Assembly: GCA_965240325.2 (NCBI GenBank) | Contig: OZ251229.1 | Location: 1,860,001 to 1,924,000 of the forward strand | Direction of reading: 5' to 3' | Origin: Rebecca billardiae RCC1528 | Lineage: Eukaryota > Haptophyta | DNA: 64,000 nt | Shown: positions 34,201-44,205 of the stretch, one piece after another | Position numbering within the stretch: position 1 is the stretch's first letter | Layout: each line of letters starts with the position of its first letter | Made by a program: the position numbers and the translations under genes | Notes under the pieces: generated by a model | What the model saw: only the letters and a program-made list of their open reading frames with translations | Databases searched by the model: none | What the model was told of the DNA's origin: nothing

Positions 34201-37200
34201 TTGATGTACACCTCGCCGAGGTAGGCGCCAGACGGCACCGAGCCGGCGTACTTGTCCTTGTCCGCAAAGGTGGAGAACATGCCGGTAGGTGTCCCCGCAG
34301 GCACGAAGGGCTGGGCTCGGTCTCGGGCGAGGCGACGTTCGCGAGCAAGCTGAGCGCGGGTGTGACACTTCGACTGCAGCTCGAGCAGCATCTTCGAGAT
34401 GGTGTTCGGCCGTACGCCCGCAAAGCTGAGCAGCGGCCTCATGATGTCCACGACGAGCAGGTCGACGCCGCCGCGGTGCGTGAGGAAGGCAGGGAACGTC
34501 TCGCCGAAGCCGTGCGGCAGCAAGGGCACGGAGTCCTCGTCGTAGCCCATGAAGGTGTACGCAGTGCGCTCACGGGTGCCGTCGTCAACGGGCTCGTCAA
34601 CGGTCATGCCGCGCGCCTCGGCGGCGCGCTTTGCATCCGTCGCCTCACGCATGCAGTCGTGGCACTTGTACCGCCGGCTGATGATGTAGTAGTCGCGGGT
34701 GAGCCCGGTGATGCGGCGGCCGAAGTGGTTCGTGCGCCAGCCGTGCGCGCCCACACACTTCGAAGAGCGATGCCGTGGGCAAGGTGGCATGCCAAGGTGC
34801 TCACCAAACTGGATGTCGGGGAGCCAAACCTTCACGTCGCAGTAGTACTCGACCTCGTCGCAGGGCAGGCCAAGCTTCTTGCACAACGCAGGCGCGCTCC
34901 TCGCGCGCAGCCAGAAAGCCTCCGACTCCGGGATAGGCTCCGCGCTGAGCAGCCGAATCAACCACCGGTCGACGACGGGGCCGTGCGTGCTGGACTCGAT
35001 CTGGAGCCGGTTGGAGATCGCCTTGAGGTAGGGCTCCATGACACCGCCGGCGGAAGCGACAGGCTCCTCCAAGCCCTCGTCTGTCTCCTCGGGCTCCGTG
35101 GTGACATCAGGTGGCTGGAACGTGGGGCGTGCGCCCGTCGTCGGTGCGGCTCTCGCCGCGCCCGCCGCGTCCACGCCCGCCACCGCCGCTGCTCTGATCG
35201 GGCTCGCCGCCTCCTCCGCCGCCGCCGCCGCCGCCAATCCGCGCGCACCGCCCGCACCGCGAGCCGCCGCCGCTGCCGCCGCTGGTGACACCGCGCCCGC
35301 CGCGCCGCCGCCCGGGGCTGCTGCGGATCTCGCCGCGTCAGTCGCGCCATCGCTCGCCGACGGCGCGGCTCTCGCCGCGCCCGTCGCGTCCCGCGCCACC
35401 GCCGCTGCTGCTCTGATCGAGCTCGCCGCCTCCTCCGCCGCCGCCGCCGCCGCCGCCAATCCGCGCGCACCGCCCGCACCGCGAGCCGCCGCCGCTGCCG
35501 CCGCTGGTGACACCGCGCCCGCCGCGCCGCCGCCCGGGGCTGCTGCGGATCTCGCCGCGTCAGTCGCGCCATCGCTCGCCGACGGCGCGGCTCTCGCCGC
35601 GCCCGTCGCGTCCCGCGCCACCGCCGCTGCTGCTCTGATCGAGCTCGCCGCCTCCTCCGCCGCCGCCGCCGCCGCCGCCAATCCGCGCGCACCGCCCGCA
35701 CCGCGAGCCGCCGCCGCTGCCGCCGCTGGTGACACCGCGCCCGCCGCGCCGCCGCCCGGGGCTGCTGCGGATCTCGCCGCGTCAGTCGCGCCATCGCTCG
35801 CCGACGGCGCGGCTCTCGCCGCGCCCGTCGCGTCCCGCGCCACCGCCGCTGCTGCTCTGATCGAGCTCGCCGCCTCCTCCGCCGCCGCCGCCGCCGCCGC
35901 CAATCCGCGCGCACCGTCCGCGCCGCGAGCCGCAGCTGCCGCCGCTCGTGACACCGCGCCCGCCGCGCCGTCGCCTGCGGCTGCTGCGGATCTCGCCGCG
36001 TCAGTCGCGCCATCGCTCGCCGACGGCGCGGCTCTCGCCGCGCCCGTCGCGTCCCGCGCCACCGCCGCTGCTGCTCTGATCGAGCTCGCCGCCTCCTCCG
36101 CCGCCGCCGCCGCCGCCGCCAATCCGCGCGCACCGCCCGCACCGCGAGCCGCCGCCGCTGCCGCCGCTGGTGACACCGCGCCCGCCGCGCCGCCGCCCGG
36201 GGCTGCTGCGGATCTCGCCGCGTCAGTCGCGCCATCGCTCGCCGACGGCGCGGCTCTCGCCGCGCCCGTCGCGTCCCGCGCCACCGCCGCTGCTGCTCTG
36301 ATCGAGCTCGCCGCCTCCTCCGCCGCCGCCGCCGCCGCCGCCAATCCGCGCGCACCGTCCGCGCCGCGAGCCGCAGCTGCCGCCGCTCGTGACACCGCGC
36401 CCGCCGCGCCGTCGCCTGCGGCTGCTGCGGATCTCGCCGCGTCAGTCGCGCCATCGCTCGCCGACGGCGCGGCTCTCGCCGCGCCCGTCGCGTCCCGCGC
36501 CACCGCCGCTGCTGCTCTGATCGAGCTCGCCGCCTCCTCCGCCGCCGCCGCCGCCGCCGCCAATCCGCGCGCACCGTCCGCGCCGCGAGCCGCAGCTGCC
36601 GCCGCTCGTGACACCGCGCCCGCCGCGCCGTCGCCTGCGGCTGCTGCGGATCTCGCCGCGTCAGTCGCGCCATCGCTCGCCGACGGCGCGGCTCTCGCCG
36701 CGCCCGTCGCGTCCCGCGCCACCGCCGCTGCTGCTCTGATCGAGCTCGCCGCCTCCTCCGCCGCCGCCGCCGCCGCCGCCAATCCGCGCGCACCGTCCGC
36801 GCCGCGAGCCGCAGCTGCCGCCGCTCGTGACACCGCGCCCGCCGCGCCGTCGCCTGCGGCTGCTGCGGATCTCGCCGCGTCAGTCGCGCCATCGCTCGCC
36901 GACGGCGCGGCTCTCGCCGCGCCCGTCGCGTCCCGCGCCACCGCCGCTGCTGCTCTGATCGAGCTCGCCGCCTCCTCCGCCGCCGCCGCCGCCGCCGCCA
37001 ATCCGCGCGCACCGTCCGCGCCGCGAGCCGCAGCTGCCGCCGCTCGTGACACCGCGCCCGCCGCGCCGTCGCCTGCGGCTGCTGCGGATCTCGCCGCGTC
37101 AGTCGCGCCATCGCTCGCCGACGGCGCGGCTCTCGCCGCGCCCGTCGCGTCCCGCGCCACCGCCGCTGCTGCTCTGATCGAGCTCGCCGCCTCCTCCGCC

Positions 37201-37961
37201 GCCGCCGCCGCCGCCGCCAATCCGCGCGCACCGTCCGCGCCGCGAGCCGCAGCTGCCGCCGCTCGTGACACCGCGCCCGCCGCGCCGTCGCCTGCGGCTG
37301 CTGCGGATCTCGCCGCACCCGCCGCGCCATCGCTCGCCGACGGCGCGGCTCTCGCCGCGCCCGTCGCGTCCCGCGCCACCGCCGCTGCTGCTCTGATCGA
37401 GCTCGCCGCCTCCTCCGCCGCCGCCGCCGCCGCCGCCAATCCGCGCGCACCGTCCGCGCCGCGAGCCGCAGCTGCCGCCGCTCGTGACACCGCGCCCGCC
37501 GCGCCGTCGCCTGCGGCTGCTGCGGATCTCGCCGCACCCGCCGCGCCATCGCCCGCAGCTGTTGCTCTGGCCGTGGCGTTGAAGCTGGAGGCATCCAGCT
37601 CCGCCTGCGGCCCATCGGCGGTGCGAGCGCCGCCTCTGCCACTGCGCTCCACATCTCTGCAGGCGCCGCTGCCAGCAGATGTGAGATCAGCTGCCCCCGT
37701 GTTAGCGGCAGCGCCGGAAGGTCTGCTGCCGTCAGAAGCGGCATGAATGGGCCGTGACGTTGGCTGGGTGCTCCCCGCGCCCCCAGCAGTCACCCTCGGC
37801 TGGAAAAAGGTATCTCGCGCCACCTTCCTCCTCGTCTCCGCCTCTGCAGCCTTGTTGGCGACCATCTCGTCCTTCTTGGTGGCTCGCGCGGCCACTGTAT
37901 CGGCATCTAGATTGCTGCGTTTCCGCTGCGTCTTGTCCTTTGCGCCTTTTGTGCGTCCCAT
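30876..37961 (-). CDS. Giant transposase-like protein with embedded DEDDy exonuclease (copy B)
   Basis: The protein is identical in length (2,361 aa) and sequence to the copy A product, with all candidate catalytic residues kept (Asp1278, Asp1348, the DEDDy set between 1427 and 1576, Glu1983). The start is ATG 37961 in the same context. No frameshift or stop distinguishes the two copies, so both are potentially functional. Its own terminal sequences and upstream subterminal motifs (38286-38299, 38318-38331, 38368-38378) are intact, so each copy carries everything needed for autonomous movement if the protein is active. Confidence 0.85.
35149..37564 (-). repeat. 11-copy 219/222-bp coding minisatellite (copy B)
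   Basis: This has the same unit order, including the positions of the 222-bp variants, as the array at 26600-29015. Arrays of this type normally change copy number quickly, so identical order argues that the two element copies separated extremely recently or are an assembly duplicate. Confidence 0.93.
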
Positions 37962-38401
37962 TTTGCCGCGGAGAGGTGCTCAATTGGGCCGGTTCTGCAC
38001 GCGACGGGCATGGCCACGGGCATGGCGCAGAGGGCGAAAGCAGATGAGCCTACTGAAGCGCAAGCTCTGCTGGGCACGCAACGCGAGCTGTGGAGGTTGC
38101 GGCACACTTACACCCGCAACATACCGCGTGGGGATGAGCGGCTAAGGTCTCAGAACGGCCGGGCGATGGGTCGATGGAGCCGGGGCATGAAATGATGCGG
38201 CCTTGCTGCTTTGCAACCGAGGCGGCCCGTTAGTCGCCTGATCTCGGCCCTCGCGAGATCACCTCACTTGTCATCTCATTGGCTGAGCCAAAAGATAGCA
38301 GTCTGAAGTCCTATGTGAGCCAAAAGATAGCCCAATAAGTAAAAGTCCTGCCCAAGCCCTTCCGGACAGCCAAAAGAGTCCACCAGCATGCCCTAGTAGC
38401 C

Positions 38402-38409
38402 GCTCACCG
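38402..38409. repeat. 8-bp target-site duplication, right copy
   Basis: GCTCACCG follows the right inverted repeat of copy B. Joining the two outer flanks at this octamer gives a continuous ancestral intergenic sequence of about 0.12 kb between two divergent start codons. Confidence 0.85.
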
Positions 38410-38437
38410 GTGGCGGGTGGCTGTGTCTCGCCGCAGC

Positions 38438-39292
38438 ATGGCGTCCAGCAAAATAGAGGGCGGTGACGATGATGATGCTCATGTCTCGGAGTGGGTCGGG
38501 AGAGTGATAACAACGATCACCCCCGAGTGGCGCATCGTGACCAAACGCTTTGTCGGCCACGAGCACGCGGAAATGCATCACTGGCTGCTGCTGAGCTTCG
38601 CTGACGGGGCGCTCGTCGACATCTACGCTGAAGCGGACGAGGAGCTCGACGGTCCCCTCTCGCTGGAAATGTGGAGCACAGCCGTCAAGTCGGCTTCGCT
38701 CGGGTCGGACGCGGAGCCAGAGCTGCACGCCCCCGTCGTCGCAGACACGCAGACCCGACTGGACGTGCGTGTGATGCACGCGCGCGTCGTCAATGTCGCG
38801 CACACGAGCACCCCGCCGGCCTTTTCTGGCGGCGCCGGTGTCGAAACACCCAATCGCGGGAGCATCCGCCAGCGCATCGTTCTATTGGACGTCGTCCGCT
38901 CCCAGGACACGCTTCTCCTAGGCTGGGTGCTCCGCCATCGTTGCCCCGAACTCCCCCACACGCTCGCGGCGCTCATCACCAACCACATGGAAGACACTGT
39001 CGCCATCACTGCACGCATCAGGCGGTACGCCCGCCATCCCGGCTTCTACAAGGCTTTCAACAGTCGATGGCACCAGTGCCGGGTACGCAGCACCGTTCGC
39101 GTCGGCGCGGCAGCCGCCAGCATGGCAGCCCACCCCGTGCACCACCCAGCGACGCGTCTCAACGACTGCCGGCCGGCAGACGGCGTGGATTCACTCTCCG
39201 CCGGGGAAATGGAAGCATTTGCGGGATTTCCGACTCCGTTTGAGTCGTCTTGGCCGCGCGTCTTTCTGCACCTGGCCACGCGACTGGTCTGA
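38438..39292 (+). CDS. Unknown protein, 284 aa
   Basis: An uninterrupted frame starting at the first ATG (MASSKIEGGDDDDAHVSEW) and ending at TGA 39290-39292. The frame extends a few codons upstream (to 38417) only through non-ATG codons. The composition is ordinary for a globular protein, with aromatic and charged residues spread throughout and a segment RYARHPGFYKAFNSRWHQCR. No signal peptide or TM segment is clear, and no family is recognised. Its start codon is only 29 bp from the transposon target site, so the promoter it had before the insertion, probably shared with the NRAMP gene, is now about 17 kb away. An upstream exon is possible because GTGTCTCGCCGCAG, ending at 38436, resembles an acceptor. 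Confidence 0.55.
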   Translation: MASSKIEGGDDDDAHVSEWVGRVITTITPEWRIVTKRFVGHEHAEMHHWLLLSFADGALVDIYAEADEELDGPLSLEMWSTAVKSASLGSDAEPELHAPVVADTQTRLDVRVMHARVVNVAHTSTPPAFSGGAGVETPNRGSIRQRIVLLDVVRSQDTLLLGWVLRHRCPELPHTLAALITNHMEDTVAITARIRRYARHPGFYKAFNSRWHQCRVRSTVRVGAAAASMAAHPVHHPATRLNDCRPADGVDSLSAGEMEAFAGFPTPFESSWPRVFLHLATRLV

Positions 39293-39786
39293 CCATCACG
39301 GCGGTCCCCACCTGCGGAATGGGACGGCCGAGACTACATTAGTTGAAGCTAATGATAATTTAATATTTAATTATAATATTATATATATGTGTGTTATATG
39401 TTATTATTTAATATATTATTGAATGGTAGTAACTAGTTCTACTGACTACTGCGCCGTAAGCTGTATTGTAATTGGCGTACAGTATTCAAGTAATTAAGTT
39501 AAGAAGTTAATAATTTTAAACTATACCGTATACGTGACCGCTCGTCGTCCTGAGCGCATAGGCCTGAGCGACACGACACAGTGCGAGTGGCGCGCCTGGT
39601 CGTGCTGGTCTGAAGGACCGTCGCTAAGACGATTCATTCCCGCTGTGACAGCGGAGTCGCCGGCCGGGACCGCCCGCGGGACCGCCGCGGCTGACGGTTA
39701 GCAGCGCCGCTCCGGGCCGCAGTCTGCCGCATCAGACTGCTGAGTGCTGCCCACGATCTGGACTGGCGCCGTTGCTGCGCGATCTC
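39293..39786. other. AT-rich convergent intergenic region
   Basis: This lies between two convergent genes. Roughly 39340-39520 is strikingly AT-rich for the window (TTTAATATTTAATTATAATA and similar). It probably contains 3' UTRs and polyadenylation signals for both genes. No gene is seen. Confidence 0.6.
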
Positions 39787-40419
39787 CTACTTGTCGGGGC
39801 GCGCGGAACGCGCCATGTCATCACGCCCGCCCTCGCCAGTCGGCCCGAAGGGGTACACCGCCTCTGAGATCTTGCCGTCACGGTCGTGCGCCAGGTGCAA
39901 CCCAAGGGGCGAGCTGAGGAGCGGCTCGACCGACGCAAGGAATGCCTTGAAGGCTGGGCTGCCCTGGTGAGCCGTCATGGCCTGGGTTGAGAAGAAGTGC
40001 TCGAAGACCATGAAGTGCGTCGGGTCCTCGGGGTCCTGCCCGATGGAGATGGAGAGCACCTCCGGCCGTGCGGTTTTGCTCTCGCCCGTCTGCGCCTTGA
40101 GCTTCTCAAGCGCGTCTGCGACAGCGCGCTCTTTGCCCTCGCGCGCGCGCACGTCCATGGAGAGCAGGACGCCGTTGGGCACGGTGCCATCCGCGCGCAT
40201 GTCCAGCGAGGAGATGGGGTCTGACACGACGGACGCACTCTCGGGGTCCTGCTTGCCAAAAGCCATCTCTGCCAGCGAGGCGACGCCCGCGCCAAAGTCA
40301 CCAAAGGGGTTCGACTCCGCCATCATAACGGCTTGAGAGCGCACGGCTGTCACGCCTTGGCGCACATACGAGGGGCGAGTGACCGCGGCGGCGGCGAAGA
40401 GGGCCAAAGCGAGTGCCAT
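39787..40419 (-). CDS. ABM-domain (antibiotic biosynthesis monooxygenase-like) protein, organelle-targeted
   Basis: 210 aa from ATG 40419; a frame open upstream to 40440 has no ATG. The N-terminus is hydrophobic (MALALALFAAAAVTRPS) and followed by a basic/Ser region, so a signal or transit peptide is likely. Residues about 80-180 form a dimeric alpha/beta-barrel (ABM) type domain: a strand VLLSMDVRAREGKERAVADA, then THFMVFEHFFSTQAMTAHQG and SPAFKAFLASVEPLL. The alternating strand-helix pattern with 'FE.F.s..a..aH..s..f..f' is the family signature. Members include quinol monooxygenases, heme-degrading enzymes and many uncharacterised proteins, so the substrate is unknown. Single exon. Confidence 0.75.
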   Translation of the reverse strand: MALALALFAAAAVTRPSYVRQGVTAVRSQAVMMAESNPFGDFGAGVASLAEMAFGKQDPESASVVSDPISSLDMRADGTVPNGVLLSMDVRAREGKERAVADALEKLKAQTGESKTARPEVLSISIGQDPEDPTHFMVFEHFFSTQAMTAHQGSPAFKAFLASVEPLLSSPLGLHLAHDRDGKISEAVYPFGPTGEGGRDDMARSARPDK

Positions 40420-40671
40420 CGGGCCGGTCAGTGTGCGCAAGCGGGCGGTCGGTCGTCACGGAGGGCCACGCGCGGGGGCCGGCAGCGGAGATTACTCACT
40501 TATCGACCTGCGAATTGAACTGAATAAGCACGGTTTCTCTCTATGACGAAGCTGATTGAGAACTCGAAAAGGCCACGAGACCAAAGAGACGGTCCTGGAT
40601 TGTGAGACAGCTGGGCAACCGGAATAGTTCTGAGCCGGACTGCGGCCGCCGGCGGCAGCTTGCACGGGCTT

Positions 40672-41415
40672 TCATGACGGATGAGCGTCGCGGAAAGTGC
40701 GCGGAGCTCGATCGCGTGCGCGCCAATACCCTCGGCCGTAGTCGAGCACCAGCTGCGTGCCGCGTTCGATGCGCGCGCTGCGCGTGAGGATCGCGAGATG
40801 GTATGCTCCGTCGACGAAGACCGGGAAAAGGGCCACGTTGGCGCCGCCGTCATCTGCATGATTGAGAATACGCATTAGGCCGCCCATGTGCTGTGCAGAG
40901 ACACACAGCCCGTCGGCAGGGTATGCGCAGACGTAGTCGTCGGCGCGCCCGCCGTTGGGCACGCTCCGTTGCTCCTGCAGCAGGCCAACGTACTCGCCAA
41001 GCGGGGTGTGCGGATCGAGCGGTGCTGCGGCGAACAGCCCCAAACCTGCGCCGTCGACCTCGGCGACATAGATGTCGCCGCTGGGCTTCCGGCTGCGGAG
41101 GCGAGTGAGGACAGCGTCACGGTCAGCGCCATCGGGCAGGGCCTCGACAGCGTCTTGTGCAAACTGTCGGAGGGGTAGCTCGCGAAGCAGTGAGGTGGAT
41201 GCTGCAGTCAGTGCGCAGGACAGCTCGAATCCGTGACGCTCGGCAAATGCATCGCCCGGCAGCACGTGGTGACCACGCTCTCCTGGCGCCGCGCCAACGT
41301 GTACATGCGATTGGCCGAGAGAGCCGTCGTCTTCGAGCGCCACGCGTATTCGCCGCCCTAGCGCGTCCCACATCACACCCACGCCCGGCGCATCGAGGGC
41401 GGCGATTGCCGCCAT
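40672..41415 (-). CDS. SET-domain protein
   Basis: 247 aa from ATG 41415. The C-terminal half is a SET domain: GLGLFAAAPLDPHTPLGEYVG opens it, followed by RILNHADDGGANVALFPVFV (the NH motif that binds S-adenosylmethionine) and RIERGTQLVLDYGRGYW (the closing catalytic-tyrosine strand). SET proteins transfer methyl groups to lysines of histones or other proteins. No pre-SET or post-SET cysteine cluster is visible, which favours a small non-histone or unassigned type. The frame stays open far upstream through the antisense of the GLOD4 gene, but ATG 41415 is chosen because that upstream part is only the shadow of GLOD4. It is divergent from GLOD4 with a 156-bp gap. Confidence 0.8.
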   Translation of the reverse strand: MAAIAALDAPGVGVMWDALGRRIRVALEDDGSLGQSHVHVGAAPGERGHHVLPGDAFAERHGFELSCALTAASTSLLRELPLRQFAQDAVEALPDGADRDAVLTRLRSRKPSGDIYVAEVDGAGLGLFAAAPLDPHTPLGEYVGLLQEQRSVPNGGRADDYVCAYPADGLCVSAQHMGGLMRILNHADDGGANVALFPVFVDGAYHLAILTRSARIERGTQLVLDYGRGYWRARDRAPRTFRDAHPS

Positions 41416-41571
41416 CGGGATGAGCGGGCGGCCGGTCCGGTGGGCAGTCGTCGGTGCAGGCTGCCGAGAGTCTGTGATGTCCGGGCGGGTCGATCTTCCG
41501 GCGTGGCTGCTCGAGTGCTCGGTGCTCACGCCCGCCGCACCACGCCTGCCGTCTGAGCGGGCGTCGAGACG
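41416..41571. promoter_or_regulatory. Shared 156-bp promoter region of SET and GLOD4 genes
   Basis: The two ATGs face away from each other across only 156 bp, so both promoters must lie here or overlap coding sequence. No TATA or other core element is recognised. Confidence 0.5.
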
Positions 41572-42609
41572 ATGGTGGCGGCATCGTCGAGGCACATCAT
41601 CGGCGGTCTCAGCGCCCTCCTCGCTGCGCCCCTGGTAGGCCGGCTCGTGCGGCGTCTCGCGCGCCTGCTCCCGCCTGCGGGCAGCGCTCGCGCGGCCGGG
41701 ACGCTCACTGGGCGCCGGGAGCCGCGCATGGCTCACTGGGTCATCCGATGCTCGGACCTCAAGCCAACTCTCCAGTTCTTCGAGCGCGTGCTTGGGTGCG
41801 TGCCCATTCGGCACGAGGAGAACGCGGAGCCATGCGCGATCACGTGCAACGGCCGGTACAACAACGCGTGGTCCAAGACGATGGTGGGCGTCCCCGCGCA
41901 CTTTGAGGACGAGTGGTACTGCCTCGAGGTGACGTACAACTACGGCGTGCCCTCGTACGCACCCGACACGGCGCTGCAGTACATTGCGGTGGGCGTGGCC
42001 GACCCGGCGGCGGCTGCCAGCGCCGCACGGGCGCTGGGCTTTGCCGTCGACGACCGCTGCGTCGTCACCGGACCGGATGCGTACCGGTACAAGCTGCTGC
42101 CGCTCCGCCGGCCGGAGCCGTTCACGTACGTCAAGATGCGCGTGTGCGACGTGGCCGCGACGCGGGCGTTCTACTGCGACAGGCTGGGCTTCGAGGACCT
42201 GACCGGTCGATTCGCGCTGCCCGACGACTGCGCAGGCGGCGTCATCCTCGGCTTCGGCGACGGCTGGCAGGTCCCGCTGGTCGCGGTCGCGGACGGGCAG
42301 CCGGTGGGTTGGAGCTCGTGGTCCGGCCGGCTGGCGGTCAGCATGCCGGCGGAGCAGATCAAGGCGTGCTACGGCGCCCTCCCGGCCGCGCACGTCGTGC
42401 ACGAGCTGCAGGAGCTGGACGACCAGCTGGGCCCGCTGGTCATCACGATCGTGCGCGACCCAGACGGGTACGAGACATGCCTGGTCTGCTCCGAGCGCTT
42501 CGATCCAGACACGCGCAAGGCGACCACGTGGGCTGGGCCGGACTTTGCCGCGCGGCGCAAGTTCATCGACGAGCGCGTGCCAGAGAGCCAACGTGGCCAC
42601 AGCTCATGA
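41572..42609 (+). CDS. GLOD4: Glyoxalase domain-containing protein 4-like
   Basis: 345 aa, single exon. Two VOC (glyoxalase/bleomycin-resistance) modules occupy about residues 50-175 and 180-320. Motifs diagnostic of the GLOD4 family are present: HWVIRCSDLKPTLQFFERVLG, HEEN, CNGRYNNAWSKTMVG and ELTYNYGV-like EVTYNYGVPSY; the second module has FTYVKMRVCDVAATRAFYCDRLGF. Typical animal GLOD4 is about 300 aa. The extra N-terminus here (MVAASSRHIIGGLSALLAAPLVGRLVRRL..., described by its Arg-rich amphipathic character) looks like a mitochondrial presequence. GLOD4 proteins lack a firmly assigned substrate; mammalian GLOD4 is found in mitochondria. The gene is divergent from the SET gene. Confidence 0.88.
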   Translation: MVAASSRHIIGGLSALLAAPLVGRLVRRLARLLPPAGSARAAGTLTGRREPRMAHWVIRCSDLKPTLQFFERVLGCVPIRHEENAEPCAITCNGRYNNAWSKTMVGVPAHFEDEWYCLEVTYNYGVPSYAPDTALQYIAVGVADPAAAASAARALGFAVDDRCVVTGPDAYRYKLLPLRRPEPFTYVKMRVCDVAATRAFYCDRLGFEDLTGRFALPDDCAGGVILGFGDGWQVPLVAVADGQPVGWSSWSGRLAVSMPAEQIKACYGALPAAHVVHELQELDDQLGPLVITIVRDPDGYETCLVCSERFDPDTRKATTWAGPDFAARRKFIDERVPESQRGHSS

Positions 42610-42851
42610 TCATGATATGCCTTACAAGTGACCGAGACAAGAATCGCGTACGACGTGACGCGGACCGCCTGATGGCCCTGGCCGTGGCCGTGCTAATGCT
42701 TCGCGGAGTAGTCTGACTGTCTGTAGTTGACGTTGTCAGTTGAACTGCATTGTCTGTTGCCAACTCACCCCGTCGCCCGCGGGGCTCGGACACACCCCGC
42801 AGCCGAGGCTATCAATGAGACTCTGCTATAATAAGCATCTATGCTAGATAT

Positions 42852-43895
42852 TCAGATCGTAGTGGTCGAGTCGCACTGCGTCTGCGCCGCCTGGCGATGA
42901 GGATCAAAGGAGTCCCTCGGCTCAAACAGGAACGGCTCAGGGACAAACGGAGGGCAGAGTAGAGAGACGAAGGCGTCCAGGCTCGCGAGCTCGTCGCTCA
43001 AAACATACTCGTAGAAGTTGCCGCTGTTCCAGATCATCCGCACATGCTTGAAGTGCAGCTTCGCGGAGGCGACAAACTCGTCCAAGGTGACCATGCCCGT
43101 CATCATCTCCCCAAGGATCTGCGCCCGCTTCTCGCCGATCGCCTGCTCGCTCAGGAACCTCCGCTTGAAGCCCTCGTCCTTGATCCGCTCGCGTCTCGCA
43201 AACTCGTCGGGGTCGGCGTGCCTGAGCTTCTCCGTGACGACGAGGAGCCCGTCCGACTTGAGCACGCGCTTGATGTAGGCGAGTTGCCCGGCGCGGTTGG
43301 GGCCATGGAGCTGGAAGGTGCACTGCGCGTGGATCACGTCGAAGCCAGACGATGCCCAGGACGGTGCTCGCTGTGAACTCAGGAACAGCGGCGTGACGTC
43401 GGACCACGGCCCCTCGTGTATCGTCGAGTATGCGCTCTGGCACAGTTGGCGGAACGTCTCGATGCCAGCGACCGTCACCGTATCAGCGAGAGTGCGGATC
43501 ACCCCGTTTGAGCTCTCCGCAAGGGCACGGCCAGTCGTGCCTTCCCCTGCGTTCGGCTCCCAGTATGCGAGTGGCGCGTCGACACTTCGCGATCGCAAAG
43601 CAGCAAGCCTGATGATTGCGACGTCTAGCCGGACGAGTTGCTCGAGCATGAACGGAATGCTGGCGCAGTAGTGCTTATAGAAGGGGCCGGCGTTCCGCTG
43701 CCACACGCGGTGAAACGCCTCGTACTCGGAGTCGAGTGCCAGAAACTCGCGCTGCGCGAGCACTGGCTCATGTGGAGCCTGCGTGCGCCCGGAGGCAAGG
43801 CCCTCGAAATAAGCAGCGAGCGAGGTCACTCGGGGCCCGGCGGCGATCTCAGCCTGCAAGGCATCGTAATCGTAGACATCGCCATTCGAGGCCAT
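42852..43895 (-). CDS. SAM-dependent class I methyltransferase, unknown substrate
   Basis: 347 aa from ATG 43895. Motif I is YWEPNAGEGTTGRAL (about residues 112-126). Later Rossmann elements are FDVIHAQCTFQLHG (motif IV region) and AYIKRVLKSDGLLVVTEK (the strand-turn after motif IV/V). The N-terminal 100 residues are helical (FYKHYCASIPFMLEQLVRLDVAII), and the C-terminal part (KHVRMIWNSGNFYEYVLS) completes the fold. Class I enzymes of this sort modify small molecules or lipids; the substrate cannot be told. No targeting peptide is seen. The 3' end is 242 bp from the end of GLOD4, convergent. Confidence 0.8.
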   Translation of the reverse strand: MASNGDVYDYDALQAEIAAGPRVTSLAAYFEGLASGRTQAPHEPVLAQREFLALDSEYEAFHRVWQRNAGPFYKHYCASIPFMLEQLVRLDVAIIRLAALRSRSVDAPLAYWEPNAGEGTTGRALAESSNGVIRTLADTVTVAGIETFRQLCQSAYSTIHEGPWSDVTPLFLSSQRAPSWASSGFDVIHAQCTFQLHGPNRAGQLAYIKRVLKSDGLLVVTEKLRHADPDEFARRERIKDEGFKRRFLSEQAIGEKRAQILGEMMTGMVTLDEFVASAKLHFKHVRMIWNSGNFYEYVLSDELASLDAFVSLLCPPFVPEPFLFEPRDSFDPHRQAAQTQCDSTTTI

Positions 43896-44205
43896 GCCGC
43901 GGCCCGAGGCCGCCGACTACTTCATGAGCTGTGTGCGTCTCTTATTCTTAGTGTAAACTGTACCCCGGTTGTGACTACCGAACCCTCCAACCCTCGGTTG
44001 GCCGTGCGCCCGTGCACTCCACCGAAATTGAAAATATCGAGCCCGTCCTGGGCTTCGGCCGCCCACTCCGACTGGCGTGTGGCGCGACCGGCCCGGCCAC
44101 GCCGCCACGGTTTGGAGGTTTATTTCGATCATCCTGATGGCGACGCTGCGTCGCCCGACGCTCGAGTCCACAGCATCACGGCGACGCTGAGTCGTTGTTG
44201 TGCAG

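Larger units (their letters stand above)
29861..38401 (-). mobile_element. DNA transposon copy B (8,541 bp), tandem with copy A
   Basis: It is the same element as copy A at an offset of exactly 8,549 bp. The giant gene, the Ala-rich array, the CAG run, the polypurine tract, the AT repeats and the subterminal motifs all recur at that offset. The translated giant proteins are identical over all 2,361 residues. The left end is 29861-29882 and the right inverted repeat is 38379-38401, followed by GCTCACCG. Identity this complete means either a very recent tandem event or an assembly duplication. Confidence 0.88.

Noticed and set aside
41416-42600. Extension of the SET-domain frame upstream to 42600
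   Set aside because: It is purely antisense to the well-supported GLOD4 gene. ATG 41415 with a complete domain downstream is the better start.
43638-44205. Upstream extension of the EamA frame to 43638
   Set aside because: It overlaps the methyltransferase gene in antisense, and its translation there has no hydrophobic or conserved character.
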